Of a DNA stretch of 40,090 bases, positions 1 through 8,933 are shown piece after piece (position 1 is the first letter of the stretch; each line of letters begins with the position of its first letter). Source of the DNA: Spartobacteria bacterium UBA6821 (GTDB taxonomy: Bacteria; Verrucomicrobiota; Verrucomicrobiia; Chthoniobacterales; UBA6821); the NCBI GenBank assembly GCA_002452515.1, contig DKEN01000055.1, positions 2,759-42,848 of the forward strand, in the 5' to 3' direction. The notes beneath the pieces are model-generated. The model saw only the letters and a list, made by a program, of their open reading frames with translations. It was not told the origin of the DNA and searched no databases. A program made the translations under genes and the position numbers.

Positions 1-2195
1 TAGGCAGTGGGAGCAAAAGAGAGGGCCCCGGCATTCACATAACCCCAATCGGTGAAGAATGCCCCACGGAGTCGGGGAATGATGGGGAAGGTTAGCTCTC
101 CCGTACCCTCGACCGATGTCGAGCCACCAATCGGATTGCCATACTGATCCTTAGGCCCGACCTCGCGGAAGGCGAAACCGCGCATGTCATTGGCTCCACC
201 AAGGTAAAGTTCGTCAAAGATCGGCGGCGGCGTCGAGCCCCCACCCCAACCATTGACCACACCCACGCCGCCCTTGGTCTCCAGAATCATGTCCCAGGGG
301 AGTGAGAAATATTTCTTTGCATTCAGGGTAACTCCATAATCCTGCACCGTCCCTCCGAGACCTCCTCCGGCAACAAAAGCGCTCAGGTTGACGGTCTGTC
401 CCTTGCGGGGAAGGAAGAGGCTGTCACGATTGTCGTAGTCGAGACCGAGGAGAACGGAACTCTTGGTGTAAGGGGAATTGTCAGCTGCGTTCTGAATCAC
501 ATTTCCGTAGTTTCCCGTCAGATTATAGATCCTGATGTTCTCGAGACGATACTCTCCGCGGAGCGCAGTGAAGGGGGTGAGTGCTTTACGGGCCTGAAGG
601 GCACCTCCGAGATTGGATTGGCTGTAGACAGGACTCAGGAAGGTTGCGGCATGGTAGTAGAGTTCCCCACCGACCGACACTTTGTACCCCATGAACCACG
701 GCTCGGTAAGTGACATGGTGAAATCCTGACGCTGGAGACCATACTGGGCACGGATACGGAAGCGCTGGCCGGCACCCGTAAAGTAAGGCCAGTTGAAGAG
801 ATCGAAGTTGGACTGCTGGAGCTCAGCAAACCCGACAAGGCTATCAATGGAGCTGAATCCGGCACCGAAGTTGAACGATCCGGTCTTTTTCTCATCCACG
901 ATGACATCGAGATCCTTGCGACCCGGCACCAAGGTATCCTGAGGGGCCATATCCACCTTATTGAAGTAGTTCAGATTCATCAGGCGTGATTTGCTGACAT
1001 CGACGAGCGTCGTGTCAAAAACGCCACCGGGACTGACCGCCAGTTCGCGACGGATCACCTTGTCCTTGGTCTTGGTATTACCCTGCACATTGATCAGGTT
1101 CACATAAGACTGGACGCCCTCGTCGATGTGATAGGTCAGGTTTACCTGCCCCTCTCCGGCTGGATCAATCTGCGGTTGGGCAACCATGTCGACATAACCA
1201 CGGGAACCATAAAAATCGCGCAGCTTCTTAAGATCCGCACCCATGCCGTCTGGCGTGTACAGTGAGCCGCTCTTCATTCGGAGAGCACGTTCCAGATCGG
1301 CGGCTGGCACGATCGCGGCCCCCTCGATGTCCAGCTTGTTGACGCGGTATTGGATTCCCTCGGAAATGGAAATCACCAAATCAACTCCCTTGCCGCTTGG
1401 AAGGGGCTGGGTCTGGACATCGGTGATGCGGACATCGGCAAAGCCTTTGTTCATGTAGAGATTCCTGATGGCCTCCTTGTCGTCATCCATCTGGGCGGGA
1501 ACCAGGCGACCGGCCTTGGTTAGAAAGGAAAGAATATTTGCCTTCTTGGTCTTCATCACCTTGAGCAGATCCTTCGGAAGCACTGAATCGTTACCAGTGA
1601 AGGTGATTTGGCGAATGACGAGCTTCGGGCCTTCGTTGATCGAAAAAACCACCTGCATATGCTTATCAGCGAGTTGTGAGGTTCTCGTATCCACCTTCAC
1701 ATCAGTGAAATTCTTGTCCTCATACAGCTTGATGATTTTCTGCCGATCCTCGGATAGGCGCTCCTCGCTCATTGGGTCACCTGGTTTGGTGGAGATCTCC
1801 TTCCTGATTTTTGAGGAACCGATCACATCGTTTCCCTCGATCAATACTTCCCCGACGGTGGAACGACCCTGCAGAAGAACGGTAACTTTCAATCCCCCTT
1901 CGACGGGCTCGGCAAAGATACGGGCATTGGAAACATTCCCCGTGGCGTAGAGAGACTTGATATCCTCATCCACCAGACGGTCGTTGTAAGGGGCCCCCAC
2001 CTTGGTCGCGAGGTTGTCGAGCACACGCTGTTTGCTCAACGTAGTCTCACCGACAAACTGCACATCGATCTGCTGAATAACCGGTGGTGCCTGCCCTTGC
2101 GGGGGCATCTGGGCTGAGAGATGGTGGACTGGAAACAGGATCAGGCAGACTCCCAGAAAGAGTTGTAAAATGGCTGAAAATCGGAGGCTGGTCAT
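1..2195 (-). CDS. bamA: Outer membrane protein assembly factor BamA (3' end outside window)
   Basis: Omp85-family protein that folds and inserts beta-barrel proteins into the outer membrane. About 731 residues are visible and the frame runs open off the left edge, so the last barrel strands are missing. Seen: an N-terminal hydrophobic signal peptide of about 28 residues ending LSA-Q; then a series of POTRA-like repeats (for example VGEVLIEGNDVIG and VRITDVQTQPLPSGKG segments, spanning roughly residues 38-430); then a barrel containing the conserved MRGF motif (window 171-185), the Omp85 loop-6 signature. The ATG at 2195 is chosen because it begins the signal peptide directly. The family's usual length is about 750-800 residues, so little is missing. 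It lies downstream of the HAD gene, separated by a MITE. Identification is secure from the POTRA-barrel architecture and RGF motif. Confidence 0.93.
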   Translation of the reverse strand, partial: MTSLRFSAILQLFLGVCLILFPVHHLSAQMPPQGQAPPVIQQIDVQFVGETTLSKQRVLDNLATKVGAPYNDRLVDEDIKSLYATGNVSNARIFAEPVEGGLKVTVLLQGRSTVGEVLIEGNDVIGSSKIRKEISTKPGDPMSEERLSEDRQKIIKLYEDKNFTDVKVDTRTSQLADKHMQVVFSINEGPKLVIRQITFTGNDSVLPKDLLKVMKTKKANILSFLTKAGRLVPAQMDDDKEAIRNLYMNKGFADVRITDVQTQPLPSGKGVDLVISISEGIQYRVNKLDIEGAAIVPAADLERALRMKSGSLYTPDGMGADLKKLRDFYGSRGYVDMVAQPQIDPAGEGQVNLTYHIDEGVQSYVNLINVQGNTKTKDKVIRRELAVSPGGVFDTTLVDVSKSRLMNLNYFNKVDMAPQDTLVPGRKDLDVIVDEKKTGSFNFGAGFSSIDSLVGFAELQQSNFDLFNWPYFTGAGQRFRIRAQYGLQRQDFTMSLTEPWFMGYKVSVGGELYYHAATFLSPVYSQSNLGGALQARKALTPFTALRGEYRLENIRIYNLTGNYGNVIQNAADNSPYTKSSVLLGLDYDNRDSLFLPRKGQTVNLSAFVAGGGLGGTVQDYGVTLNAKKYFSLPWDMILETKGGVGVVNGWGGGSTPPPIFDELYLGGANDMRGFAFREVGPKDQYGNPIGGSTSVEGTGELTFPIIPRLRGAFFTDWGYVNAGALSFAPTA

Positions 2196-2241
2196 GAGTC
2201 TTTTGAGTAAAAATCGAGGAGGCACAAAAAATGCCCATTAG

Positions 2242-2516
2242 GGAAGCGATGATTTAATCGCATAGAGACCGTTGCGGCAAGAGTGGGCCGCAGGCAAGGC
2301 GGCTTGGCGGGCGCATCCCCGCAGCGGGCTGTAATCGCCAAGCCAACAAAGCATGCGGCCTATTATTGGCGCAACCCGAAGGGCTGAAAGCCATTTGTCG
2401 ATTTTTGTGGCGTTGCTCGCTCAGGCAAGACCGCTGCGGGTATTGCCCAGCGCTCGCGCCTTCAAAAATCAGCAAATGGTTTTCAGCGGTCTTCATGGGA
2501 TTAAATCAGCGCTTCC
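2242..2516. mobile_element. MITE-like element, copy 1 (intact, with target-site duplication)
   Basis: A 275-bp non-coding element. Its ends are inverted repeats of about 33 bp that match at 28 positions; both begin GGAAGCG and contain TGATTTAATC. It is flanked by a direct 4-bp repeat TTAG (2238-2241 and 2517-2520), which fits the YTAR target duplication typical of IS5-family transposition. Inside are a 9-bp perfect stem (2301-2309 with 2336-2344) and a 17-bp near-perfect inverted repeat (2391-2407 with 2463-2479). A second copy of nearly equal length lies at 8934-9207. No transposase is present, so it is interpreted as non-autonomous. The IS5 link is an inference from the target duplication and the terminal pattern. 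Confidence 0.82.
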
Positions 2517-2550
2517 TTAGATGAGTTGCCGACAAGCAAGGGTCAAGCCG

Positions 2551-3357
2551 CTATTTGCCGACAATGGCTTGAAACTGCTCCAAAATGGCGGGAATTTCGT
2601 TAAGTGCCGTGATGGTATGGTCAGGACTCACTTCCGCATGCTCCTCCGAACCCGGCACACGGATCCAGATGGAACGGATGCCGGCATTGCGGGCCCCGGC
2701 AATGTCCCGCTCCAGACTGTTCCCCACCATGATCGCCTCATCCACACTCACGCCCAATTCTCCGACCAGATGGTGAAAAATCTCCGGTTTCGGTTTTCCA
2801 ATCCCATATTCCCCTGAAACAGCGATCGCCTTGAAAAAGGGTTCCAGGCCGGTTGCGGCGATCTTCTCGCGCTGAAGATCGGGAGCACCGTTGGTCAGCA
2901 ATGCCAGACTATATTGTGATGCAAGCTGCACGATTAACTCGCGTGCACCTGGAAGCAGCCGCTGTCGGGCCCTTCGAGTGCTGGCGAATTCAGCGGGCAA
3001 AAATTCTGGGGCATCTGCAGGAAACTTCTCCAACTGCGCCGAGAGGGCCTTTGCAAATACCTCCCTGCGATAGGCCTGCGCCCAATTGCGGAGTGCCGTA
3101 AGTTCAGTACTCTCCCCCTTAAATCCTCCCCAGAGACATTCAAAGGCACTGATCCCAATCGAGCGGCAGTAGGGGCGGCATTCTCCCTCGCTCCAAAGCT
3201 CCCGCGCGATCGCCATCGAATCCCGGGCAAAAAGAGCCGGATCCACCCCAAATCGGGAGGAAGCAACCGCCGCCACATGGGCAAAAGTTTCATGAGAGAC
3301 CGCCTCATCAACAGCAAGGGTGTCATCCAGATCGAAGAAAAGAGCGCGCAAAGCCAT
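2551..3357 (-). CDS. HAD-superfamily hydrolase (subfamily IA-like phosphatase)
   Basis: Probable cytoplasmic phosphatase of about 268 residues. Seen motifs: motif I FFDLDDTL near the N terminus (nucleophile Asp9, acid Asp11); motif II LLTNG; motif III lysine in GKPKPEIF; motif IV MVGNSLERDIAGARNAG. In motif IV the usual GDS is GNS, leaving the later Asp of ERDI as the metal ligand. A helical cap domain lies between motifs I and II, as in subfamily IA enzymes such as YjjG or N-acylneuraminate-9-phosphatase. The ATG at 3357 is preferred over an in-frame TTG two codons upstream. Substrate cannot be read from the sequence. It lies between the MgtE-like gene and a MITE, with a 213-base gap upstream in which I see no gene. 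Confidence 0.85.
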   Translation of the reverse strand: MALRALFFDLDDTLAVDEAVSHETFAHVAAVASSRFGVDPALFARDSMAIARELWSEGECRPYCRSIGISAFECLWGGFKGESTELTALRNWAQAYRREVFAKALSAQLEKFPADAPEFLPAEFASTRRARQRLLPGARELIVQLASQYSLALLTNGAPDLQREKIAATGLEPFFKAIAVSGEYGIGKPKPEIFHHLVGELGVSVDEAIMVGNSLERDIAGARNAGIRSIWIRVPGSEEHAEVSPDHTITALNEIPAILEQFQAIVGK

Positions 3358-3570
3358 AAGCAATGATAATGACCCAACTTGTAACTACCCAACGAGAAAA
3401 AAACGCACTCTCTGTTCACCTCGCAGGTAACACATCCACTAGGCAGAGACTTTCTAAAGTAAGTTGATATCCAACCCCATCTGCAGAGGTGCATTTTTCT
3501 TTTACCAAGGCGCAATGATTTTAGTGGAAGAGCGGCGTGGACACTCCCGAGTTCAACCCCAAGCCTCTTA

Positions 3571-4581
3571 CTAGCCTAGCAACAACTTAGCCGTTATGAG
3601 ATAACAACTTACGGTAAAAAGATCAGCGGCAGCCAGGGTAATGGGACCAGCTGCAATCTTGGGATCCCAATGCACCACACGTAAAAGAGTTGGGACAAGC
3701 ACCCCAATCAAGGAAGCCATGAAGATGGAGATCACCACACTCCCGCCGATAACGATTGCCGAACGAAGATCATGCCAACAGAACTCCACCATTAAGGCGA
3801 CAGCAGCTCCGGCGAGTAACCCGAGCAGAATGGAAGTCAATGCCTCCCTCTGCAATTTAACCCGCAGCCATTTCCTGCGGATTCTGGACTGGGGAAGTGA
3901 CTGGACGGTCAGCGCCAGTGACTGTGCCGCCACCGCTTCCCCCAAACCAAGAACAAGTGCCATAAAGACCGCCAGCACCACACGCTGCTGAAGCGTTGTC
4001 GCAAATGCACCAGCCATCATGGCGCAGAGGACGCCGCCAGAAACCGTTGCCGCCAGCCAAGGAAAACGAATACGGAAAGCTTTCCATGGAGAAGCGTGTA
4101 GGACCTCCTGAACATGAATACCGATGGATTGGAAAAGCTGGTCCGTGGAATTCCCCTCTCCTAGTTCCATCACTTCATCAGTGAAAAGCCCCACATCGAT
4201 GATCCCTTTCAACCGCTTTTCTGAATCGACAACAGGTATGGCAAGGAATTTGTGCAGGATGAAGCATTCGCACGCCTCCAGTAGTGTCGCCCCTTCGGGA
4301 AGAGACATCACCCTTTTTATCATCACCCCCCCAATCAACCGATCCAATGATTCCGTCAGGAGTTTGCGAGCGGGCACCACTCCAGAGAGTCGCCCGTCGG
4401 CATCGACCACATAAAAGTAAAAAATCCGTTCCTCAAGTCCTGTCGTACGGATCGCCTCCAGAGCTTCGGCGACAGTTTGATCCATCCTGAGGGGTGGAGG
4501 GCCTGGGCGTAGAAATTCCGCAATCGGTTTGTTCAGATGCTCTTTCGACGTAGCTGAACCAGACGATGACGGAAAGGACAT
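3571..4581 (-). CDS. MgtE-like divalent cation transporter lacking the N domain
   Basis: Inner-membrane protein of 336 residues. Seen: two CBS domains (about residues 20-80 and 85-140), a linker helix, then a five-helix membrane domain (about 170-336). The membrane domain carries MgtE hallmarks: GLGEAVAAQSLAL (about 212-224), where the family has a conserved glycine- and AQS-rich helix, and DPKIAAGPITLAAAD (306-320), with Asp320 at the place of the Mg2+-coordinating Asp of helix 5. Canonical MgtE is about 450 residues with an N-terminal superhelical domain before the CBS pair; that domain is absent here and no trace of it precedes the ATG. It starts 36 nt after clpC ends and is probably cotranscribed with it. 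Mg2+ as substrate is inferred from the family. Confidence 0.8.
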   Translation of the reverse strand: MSFPSSSGSATSKEHLNKPIAEFLRPGPPPLRMDQTVAEALEAIRTTGLEERIFYFYVVDADGRLSGVVPARKLLTESLDRLIGGVMIKRVMSLPEGATLLEACECFILHKFLAIPVVDSEKRLKGIIDVGLFTDEVMELGEGNSTDQLFQSIGIHVQEVLHASPWKAFRIRFPWLAATVSGGVLCAMMAGAFATTLQQRVVLAVFMALVLGLGEAVAAQSLALTVQSLPQSRIRRKWLRVKLQREALTSILLGLLAGAAVALMVEFCWHDLRSAIVIGGSVVISIFMASLIGVLVPTLLRVVHWDPKIAAGPITLAAADLFTVSCYLITAKLLLG

Positions 4582-4617
4582 ACGCCCGGGGGAAAACGAT
4601 TGGATGAAAGAAAACCC

Positions 4618-7125
4618 TTATTCCTTAGCGGCTTCTTCAAGCGCCTCGGTGGGAGGGGTTCCCGAAACGACTTTGAAGGAGAGCTTATCCCCGTCACGCG
4701 TCACGCCAACCTGATCCCCTCTCTTGATCACGCCACGAAGAATATCTTCGGCGATCGGATCCTCGAGATAGCGTTCCACGGCACGGCGCATCGGCCTTGC
4801 TCCGTAGGAGGGATCATACCCCTTCTCAATGAGCAACTCGTGGGCGGAAGCATCTAGAGTGACATGGATATCCTTGTCCTTGATACGGGCGGCAACCTTG
4901 GTCACCTCCAGATCAACAATGCGGGTGAGCATTTCTTTGGAGAGCGTGTGGAAGACGATGATGTCATCGAGACGGTTGAGAAACTCGGGTTTGAAGACCC
5001 GCTTGCTCTCCTCCAAAATCTTGTCACGCATCGTGTCATGGCTCCCGTCAAGTGTCGGAGCCCCGAAACCAAGCGTTGTCTGCTTCTTGATCAACTCGGC
5101 ACCCACGTTGGAGGTGAGAATGATGATCGTGTTACGGAAATCAATCTTGCGGGAGAGACTGTCGGTTACTGTTCCCTCCTCCAGTATCTGAAGCAAGAGA
5201 TGCATGACATCGGGATGCGCCTTTTCGATCTCGTCGAAAAGCACCACGGAATAGGGACGACGGCGAACCGCCTCGGAAAGCTGTCCTCCTTCCTCGTAAC
5301 CAACATAACCCGGAGGTGAACCGATGAGACGGGAGGAGGTGAATTTCTCCATGTACTCCGACATGTCGATCTGGATGAGGGCATCGGGATCGCCGAACAT
5401 GAACTCCGCCAGCGAGCGTGCCAGGAAAGTTTTTCCGACGCCTGTGGGACCGAGGAAAACAAAGGAACCAATCGGACGGCGGGGATCCTTGAGATCAGCG
5501 CGGGAACGGCGGAGCGCCTTACTGATCGCAGTGACCGCCTCATCCTGACCAACCACGCGCTTCTTAAGTTCATCCTCCATGGCAAGGAGTTTGATGGTCT
5601 CCTTTTGCTCCATGCGCTGAAGCGGAACACCGGTCCACTTGGAAAGCACATGCATGATTGCCTCCTCGTCGACAACTACTTCGTGCTCATCGCGGTCTTT
5701 TCTCCAGTTGGCCAGAACAGTCTCCAAATCTTCTTTCGCCTTCTTTTCAGAATCGCGCAAAGCAGCGGCTTTTTCAAAATCCTGGGCCTTGATAGCGGCT
5801 TCCTTTTCTCCACGGATCCGGTCGATTTCGGCCTCGAGTTCCTTGGTGGCAATAGGCCGCGTCATGGCCCCTATCCTGGCCCGGGAGCCCGCCTCATCCA
5901 TGATATCGATGGCCTTATCGGGCAGAAAACGCCCTGTGAGATAACGATCTGAAAGTTTCGCGGCGGCCTCCAGCGCGGCATCAGTAATGACCGCCTTGTG
6001 ATGCGCCTCATACTTGGGCCGCAGTCCCTTGAGAATCAGGATGGTATCGGCCACGGAGGGAGCCTCCACCTTCACCGACTGGAAGCGGCGCTCCAGCGCG
6101 GAATCTTTTTCAATATACTTGCGGTATTCATTCAACGTCGTAGCTCCAATGCACTGAAGCTCGCCGCGGCTGAGAGCAGGCTTGATGATATTGGAGGCAT
6201 CCATCGCTCCCTCGGCAGAACCAGCACCGACAATCGTATGAAGTTCATCGATAAAGAGAATGATGTTCCTGTTCTTACGGATTTCATCCATGACAGCCTT
6301 AATGCGCTCCTCAAACTGACCGCGGTATTTCGTGCCGGCCACCATGAGGGCCAGATCAAGAGTGATCACTTTCTTGTCCACAAGGAGTTCGGGAACATTT
6401 CCTGAAACAATCTCCTGGGCCAATCCTTCCGCGATGGCGGTCTTGCCCACACCGGCTTCACCAATGAGGACAGGGTTGTTTTTACTGCGGCGGCAGAGAA
6501 TTTGAATGACACGTTCGATTTCCTCGGCACGCCCGATGACGGGATCGAGTTCACCTTTCTCGGCCAGGTCGGTTAGATCGCGGCCAAAGGCTTTCAACGC
6601 CGGTGTCTTTGATTCCTTGCGTGCGGCTCCTCCGGAAGCGACTTCCTCGCTGTCGAGAACCTCCTCTTCACCCTCCTCGGGATTGAAATTCGGATCGAGT
6701 TCCTTAAGGACTTCGTTGCGCGTGCGATCCAGATCGATCTCCAGCTTTTTGAGAACTTGAGCCGCAACTCCCTCACCTTCACGCAACAGTCCAAGCAGGA
6801 TATGCTCGGTGCCGACATAGGAATGCTGCAGCGCCTTCGCCTCCTTGCCGGCAAGCGCAAGGACCTTTTTCACGCGCGGCGTGTAGGGAATGTTCCCCGA
6901 CATTTTGTTCTCTGGACCAGATCCGACCAGTTTCTCAACTTCCTGACGCACGGTCTCCAGATCGAGACCCATTTTTTGGAGAACATTCACCGCCACCCCC
7001 TGACCAAGCTTGATCAAGCCCAGAAGCAGATGCTCCGTGCCGACATAGTTATGGTTGAACCGATCGGCCTCCTTGCGGGCAAGGGCCAGAACCTGTTGTG
7101 CGCGTGGGGTGAAGTTATTCATCAT
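4618..7125 (-). CDS. clpC: AAA+ unfoldase ClpC, ATP-dependent Clp protease ATP-binding subunit
   Basis: Hexameric unfoldase that feeds substrates, including arginine-phosphorylated proteins, to ClpP. 835 residues, normal ClpC length. Seen: two Clp-N repeats (about 3-140); D1 Walker A GEAGVGKT (222-229) and Walker B LFIDE (290-294); a UVR-type middle segment (about 430-465) typical of ClpC and absent from ClpA; D2 Walker A GPTGVGKT (559-566) and Walker B LFDE (629-632); and the LGF tripeptide (685-687) at the place of the ClpP-docking loop. Two adjacent ATGs (7125, 7122) are possible starts; the Shine-Dalgarno GAGG sits 4 nt before the first and 7 nt before the second. It lies downstream of mcsA-mcsB and upstream of an MgtE-like gene. 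No CIRCE or CtsR-type operator was seen upstream. Confidence 0.97.
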   Translation of the reverse strand: MMNNFTPRAQQVLALARKEADRFNHNYVGTEHLLLGLIKLGQGVAVNVLQKMGLDLETVRQEVEKLVGSGPENKMSGNIPYTPRVKKVLALAGKEAKALQHSYVGTEHILLGLLREGEGVAAQVLKKLEIDLDRTRNEVLKELDPNFNPEEGEEEVLDSEEVASGGAARKESKTPALKAFGRDLTDLAEKGELDPVIGRAEEIERVIQILCRRSKNNPVLIGEAGVGKTAIAEGLAQEIVSGNVPELLVDKKVITLDLALMVAGTKYRGQFEERIKAVMDEIRKNRNIILFIDELHTIVGAGSAEGAMDASNIIKPALSRGELQCIGATTLNEYRKYIEKDSALERRFQSVKVEAPSVADTILILKGLRPKYEAHHKAVITDAALEAAAKLSDRYLTGRFLPDKAIDIMDEAGSRARIGAMTRPIATKELEAEIDRIRGEKEAAIKAQDFEKAAALRDSEKKAKEDLETVLANWRKDRDEHEVVVDEEAIMHVLSKWTGVPLQRMEQKETIKLLAMEDELKKRVVGQDEAVTAISKALRRSRADLKDPRRPIGSFVFLGPTGVGKTFLARSLAEFMFGDPDALIQIDMSEYMEKFTSSRLIGSPPGYVGYEEGGQLSEAVRRRPYSVVLFDEIEKAHPDVMHLLLQILEEGTVTDSLSRKIDFRNTIIILTSNVGAELIKKQTTLGFGAPTLDGSHDTMRDKILEESKRVFKPEFLNRLDDIIVFHTLSKEMLTRIVDLEVTKVAARIKDKDIHVTLDASAHELLIEKGYDPSYGARPMRRAVERYLEDPIAEDILRGVIKRGDQVGVTRDGDKLSFKVVSGTPPTEALEEAAKE

Positions 7126-7129
7126 GATT

Positions 7130-7133
7130 CCTC
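7130..7133 (-). promoter_or_regulatory. Shine-Dalgarno of clpC
   Basis: On the minus strand GGCGAGGAATC precedes the paired start codons of clpC. The GAGG core is 4 nt from the first ATG and 7 nt from the second, so spacing slightly favours the second, which would drop one Met. Confidence 0.6.
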
Positions 7134-7140
7134 GCCTTTG

Positions 7141-7242
7141 AAGATTGAACCGAATTTATCGCATGGAAACTGTTGGTGCCATCTCGTTGAAAAATCAGCG
7201 AATGAACTTCAGCGGGCTTCATGAGATTTATTCAGTGCTTTC
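7141..7242. mobile_element. MITE remnant, copy 3 (internally deleted)
   Basis: About 100 bp that match both ends of the 275-bp repeat but lack its middle. The left part (about 7151-7176, GAATTTATCGCATGG followed by an AACTGTTGG-like stretch) resembles the left terminus. The right part (about 7187-7242) resembles the right terminus, including the AAAAATCAGC, CTTCAGCGGGCTTCATGAG and ATTCAGTGCTTTC segments. Boundaries are approximate because the sequence is decayed. Its right end overlaps the last codons and stop of mcsB, and the rest fills the mcsB-clpC gap. Confidence 0.65.
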
Positions 7243-8346
7243 TTGAGTGGTGGTTGTCGGAGTCGTCGGGATTTTCCCGATTTCCGGTTCCGGCATCTGT
7301 TTTAACTTTGCTCGAATTAACGCCGCGCGCAAGGAGTCTCGTTCTTCCGCGCCAAGTTTTGTTGTTTGAAGTCCTTTTTGCAGGTGGGCGGGCTGGGTTT
7401 CGATGAAAAGCTCATCAACCTGGAGGCGATTTTTGGAGGGGAAAAGTCCGAGATCGATCCCCATCTTGATAAAGGAAAGCAGGTTTAGCGCCTCCTTCGA
7501 GGTGACAGAATGAGCATGGCAGAGAATTCCATAGGCCCTTCCGATCTGATCGAGCAGGGTCTCGGCACGTTGCTGGAGAAGGATCTGACGCGCATTCTGT
7601 TCATGCTCCAGAATCTGGTAGATGACTTTGTTCAGCCTTCCGATGATTTCCACTTCCGCTTCGCCCAGGGTCGTCTGATTGGAAACCTGAAAGAGATTTC
7701 CCATCGCCTCCGTTCCCTCACCATGAAGCCCCCGAACGGCCAGACCAATTTTATTGACTGAGTTGATGATCTTATTCACCTGTTCCGACATGACGAGCCC
7801 CGGCAGGTGAAGCATGGCACTGGCACGCATCCCTGTACCTACATTGGTGGGACAGGCCGTCAAATAACCAAGATCGTTGTGAAAGGCAAAATCGAGCGAT
7901 TCCTCCAGCTCACTATCCGCTTGGTTGATCATCGCAAAAACCTCGTCGAGTTGAAGGCCCGCCCTGATTGCCTGCATTCTCAAATGATCCTCTTCGTTGA
8001 TCATGAAACTGAGGGTCTGCGCGGTATTCATCACGACGGCGCTACCCGCTCCCTTGGCGGCATGTTCGCGGCTGATCAAGTGACGTTCCACGAGCACCTG
8101 TCTTTCAAGCGGGGAAAGATCCTCCAGCTTCTCGGAAAAGGATTCCTGCATTTCAGGTAGCTGCTCCACAGCTCCTCGAATCTCTTCAAGGATGGCTACC
8201 CGTTCGGCTTTCTTGGCCCATCCGGGAAACGGTTTGCCTTTCAGGTTGCGCGCAAGGCGAACCCGGCTACTGACAACGATCTGATCATGGGGGCCTGAGC
8301 CGCTCAGCCACTCGCCGGTATTTGCGATGATCCGGGAGAGTTTCAT
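7228..8346 (-). CDS. mcsB: Protein arginine kinase McsB
   Basis: Phosphagen-kinase-fold enzyme that phosphorylates arginine residues, marking proteins for ClpC. 372 residues. Seen: SSRVRLARNL (26-35), a nucleotide-binding signature; CPTNVGTGMRAS (165-176) with the catalytic Cys165; a GTEAMGNLFQVSNQTTLG loop (211-228); and RDSLRA (336-341), matching the RDxxRA phosphoarginine-sensing motif known from Bacillus McsB. The start overlaps the mcsA stop as ATGA, implying translational coupling. The last four residues and the stop codon (window 7228-7242) fall in sequence that matches a MITE terminus, so the Thr-rich C-terminal tail appears to have been remodelled by insertion. Its partners McsA and ClpC are its immediate neighbours; no ctsR gene is present. 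Confidence 0.96.
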   Translation of the reverse strand: MKLSRIIANTGEWLSGSGPHDQIVVSSRVRLARNLKGKPFPGWAKKAERVAILEEIRGAVEQLPEMQESFSEKLEDLSPLERQVLVERHLISREHAAKGAGSAVVMNTAQTLSFMINEEDHLRMQAIRAGLQLDEVFAMINQADSELEESLDFAFHNDLGYLTACPTNVGTGMRASAMLHLPGLVMSEQVNKIINSVNKIGLAVRGLHGEGTEAMGNLFQVSNQTTLGEAEVEIIGRLNKVIYQILEHEQNARQILLQQRAETLLDQIGRAYGILCHAHSVTSKEALNLLSFIKMGIDLGLFPSKNRLQVDELFIETQPAHLQKGLQTTKLGAEERDSLRAALIRAKLKQMPEPEIGKIPTTPTTTTQESTE

Positions 8347-8930
8347 GGCTTTTTCCGGGACTTAGGAGCCGGCCCCAAGACCGGAGCCTCCGGTTCAGCA
8401 AGCGATGCAATTCTATTCACCGGCTCTGGCTCCTCCGACTGTGCAAAGGATTCCGCTTCAAGCGTGCGAATTTTATCACGCAATGCCGCGGCTTCCTCGA
8501 AATGTTCAGAGGCGATAGCCTTGGCAAGTCCCTCTTCAAGTTTCGTCAACTCCTGGGTGCGGCGGCGGGTGAGTGCCAGGCTGGCTGGCACCTTGCCAAC
8601 ATGAATAAGCCCCCGGTGCATATTCTTGAGCATTCCACTCAGTCCTTCGGCAAAGGCATCGTAGCAGGCACTGCAGCCAAGACGGCCCGTCTTCTTAAAA
8701 TCAATCTGAGAAAATCCACAGACAGGACAACGAATCCCTGCGGGATTTTTTTCGATCTCCTGAGCGGCTCCAAGACCGAGCAAAAGATCAGCCAAGGCAA
8801 ATCCAGTGGGATCGTTCACCCCCTTCTCCTTGGAACAGCTTTCGCAGAGATTCACCTTCTGCATCTTCCCCTCAACGATCTGAGTCAGAAAGACAGTGGC
8901 CTCTTTTGATTTGCAGACATCGCAGAACAT
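8343..8930 (-). CDS. mcsA: McsA, zinc-finger activator of McsB (UvrB/UvrC-motif protein)
   Basis: Adaptor that binds and activates McsB. 195 residues. Seen: four CxxC pairs (C3/C6, C29/C32, C68/C71, C86/C89), predicted to bind two zinc ions, and a C-terminal UVR helix-hairpin (about 128-159), followed by a basic-Pro tail. The ATG at 8930 is chosen because it starts directly with FCDVC; an upstream in-frame extension would run into MITE sequence. The MITE ends only three bases before this ATG, so the leader is MITE-derived (CAGTGCTTCCATA) and shows no Shine-Dalgarno. The stop overlaps the mcsB start (ATGA). In Firmicutes the operon is ctsR-mcsA-mcsB-clpC; here the upstream gene is ilvE-like. 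Confidence 0.93.
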   Translation of the reverse strand: MFCDVCKSKEATVFLTQIVEGKMQKVNLCESCSKEKGVNDPTGFALADLLLGLGAAQEIEKNPAGIRCPVCGFSQIDFKKTGRLGCSACYDAFAEGLSGMLKNMHRGLIHVGKVPASLALTRRRTQELTKLEEGLAKAIASEHFEEAAALRDKIRTLEAESFAQSEEPEPVNRIASLAEPEAPVLGPAPKSRKKP

Positions 8931-8933
8931 TAT

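Noticed and set aside
2254..2496. An 80-codon minus-strand open frame within the first repeat, with a similar frame in the second copy
   Set aside because: It lies wholly inside the MITE. The shared part reads the same only because the DNA is repeated; past its first half the two copies diverge in frame, and the changes preserve stems rather than codons.
5998..6405. Plus-strand open frames across clpC and neighbouring genes
   Set aside because: They are antisense to well-supported genes, lack family motifs and have no ribosome sites.
7126..7227. CIRCE or CtsR operator upstream of clpC
   Set aside because: No TTAGCACTC-N9-GAGTGCTAA or tandem heptad pattern was found; the gap is accounted for by a decayed MITE.
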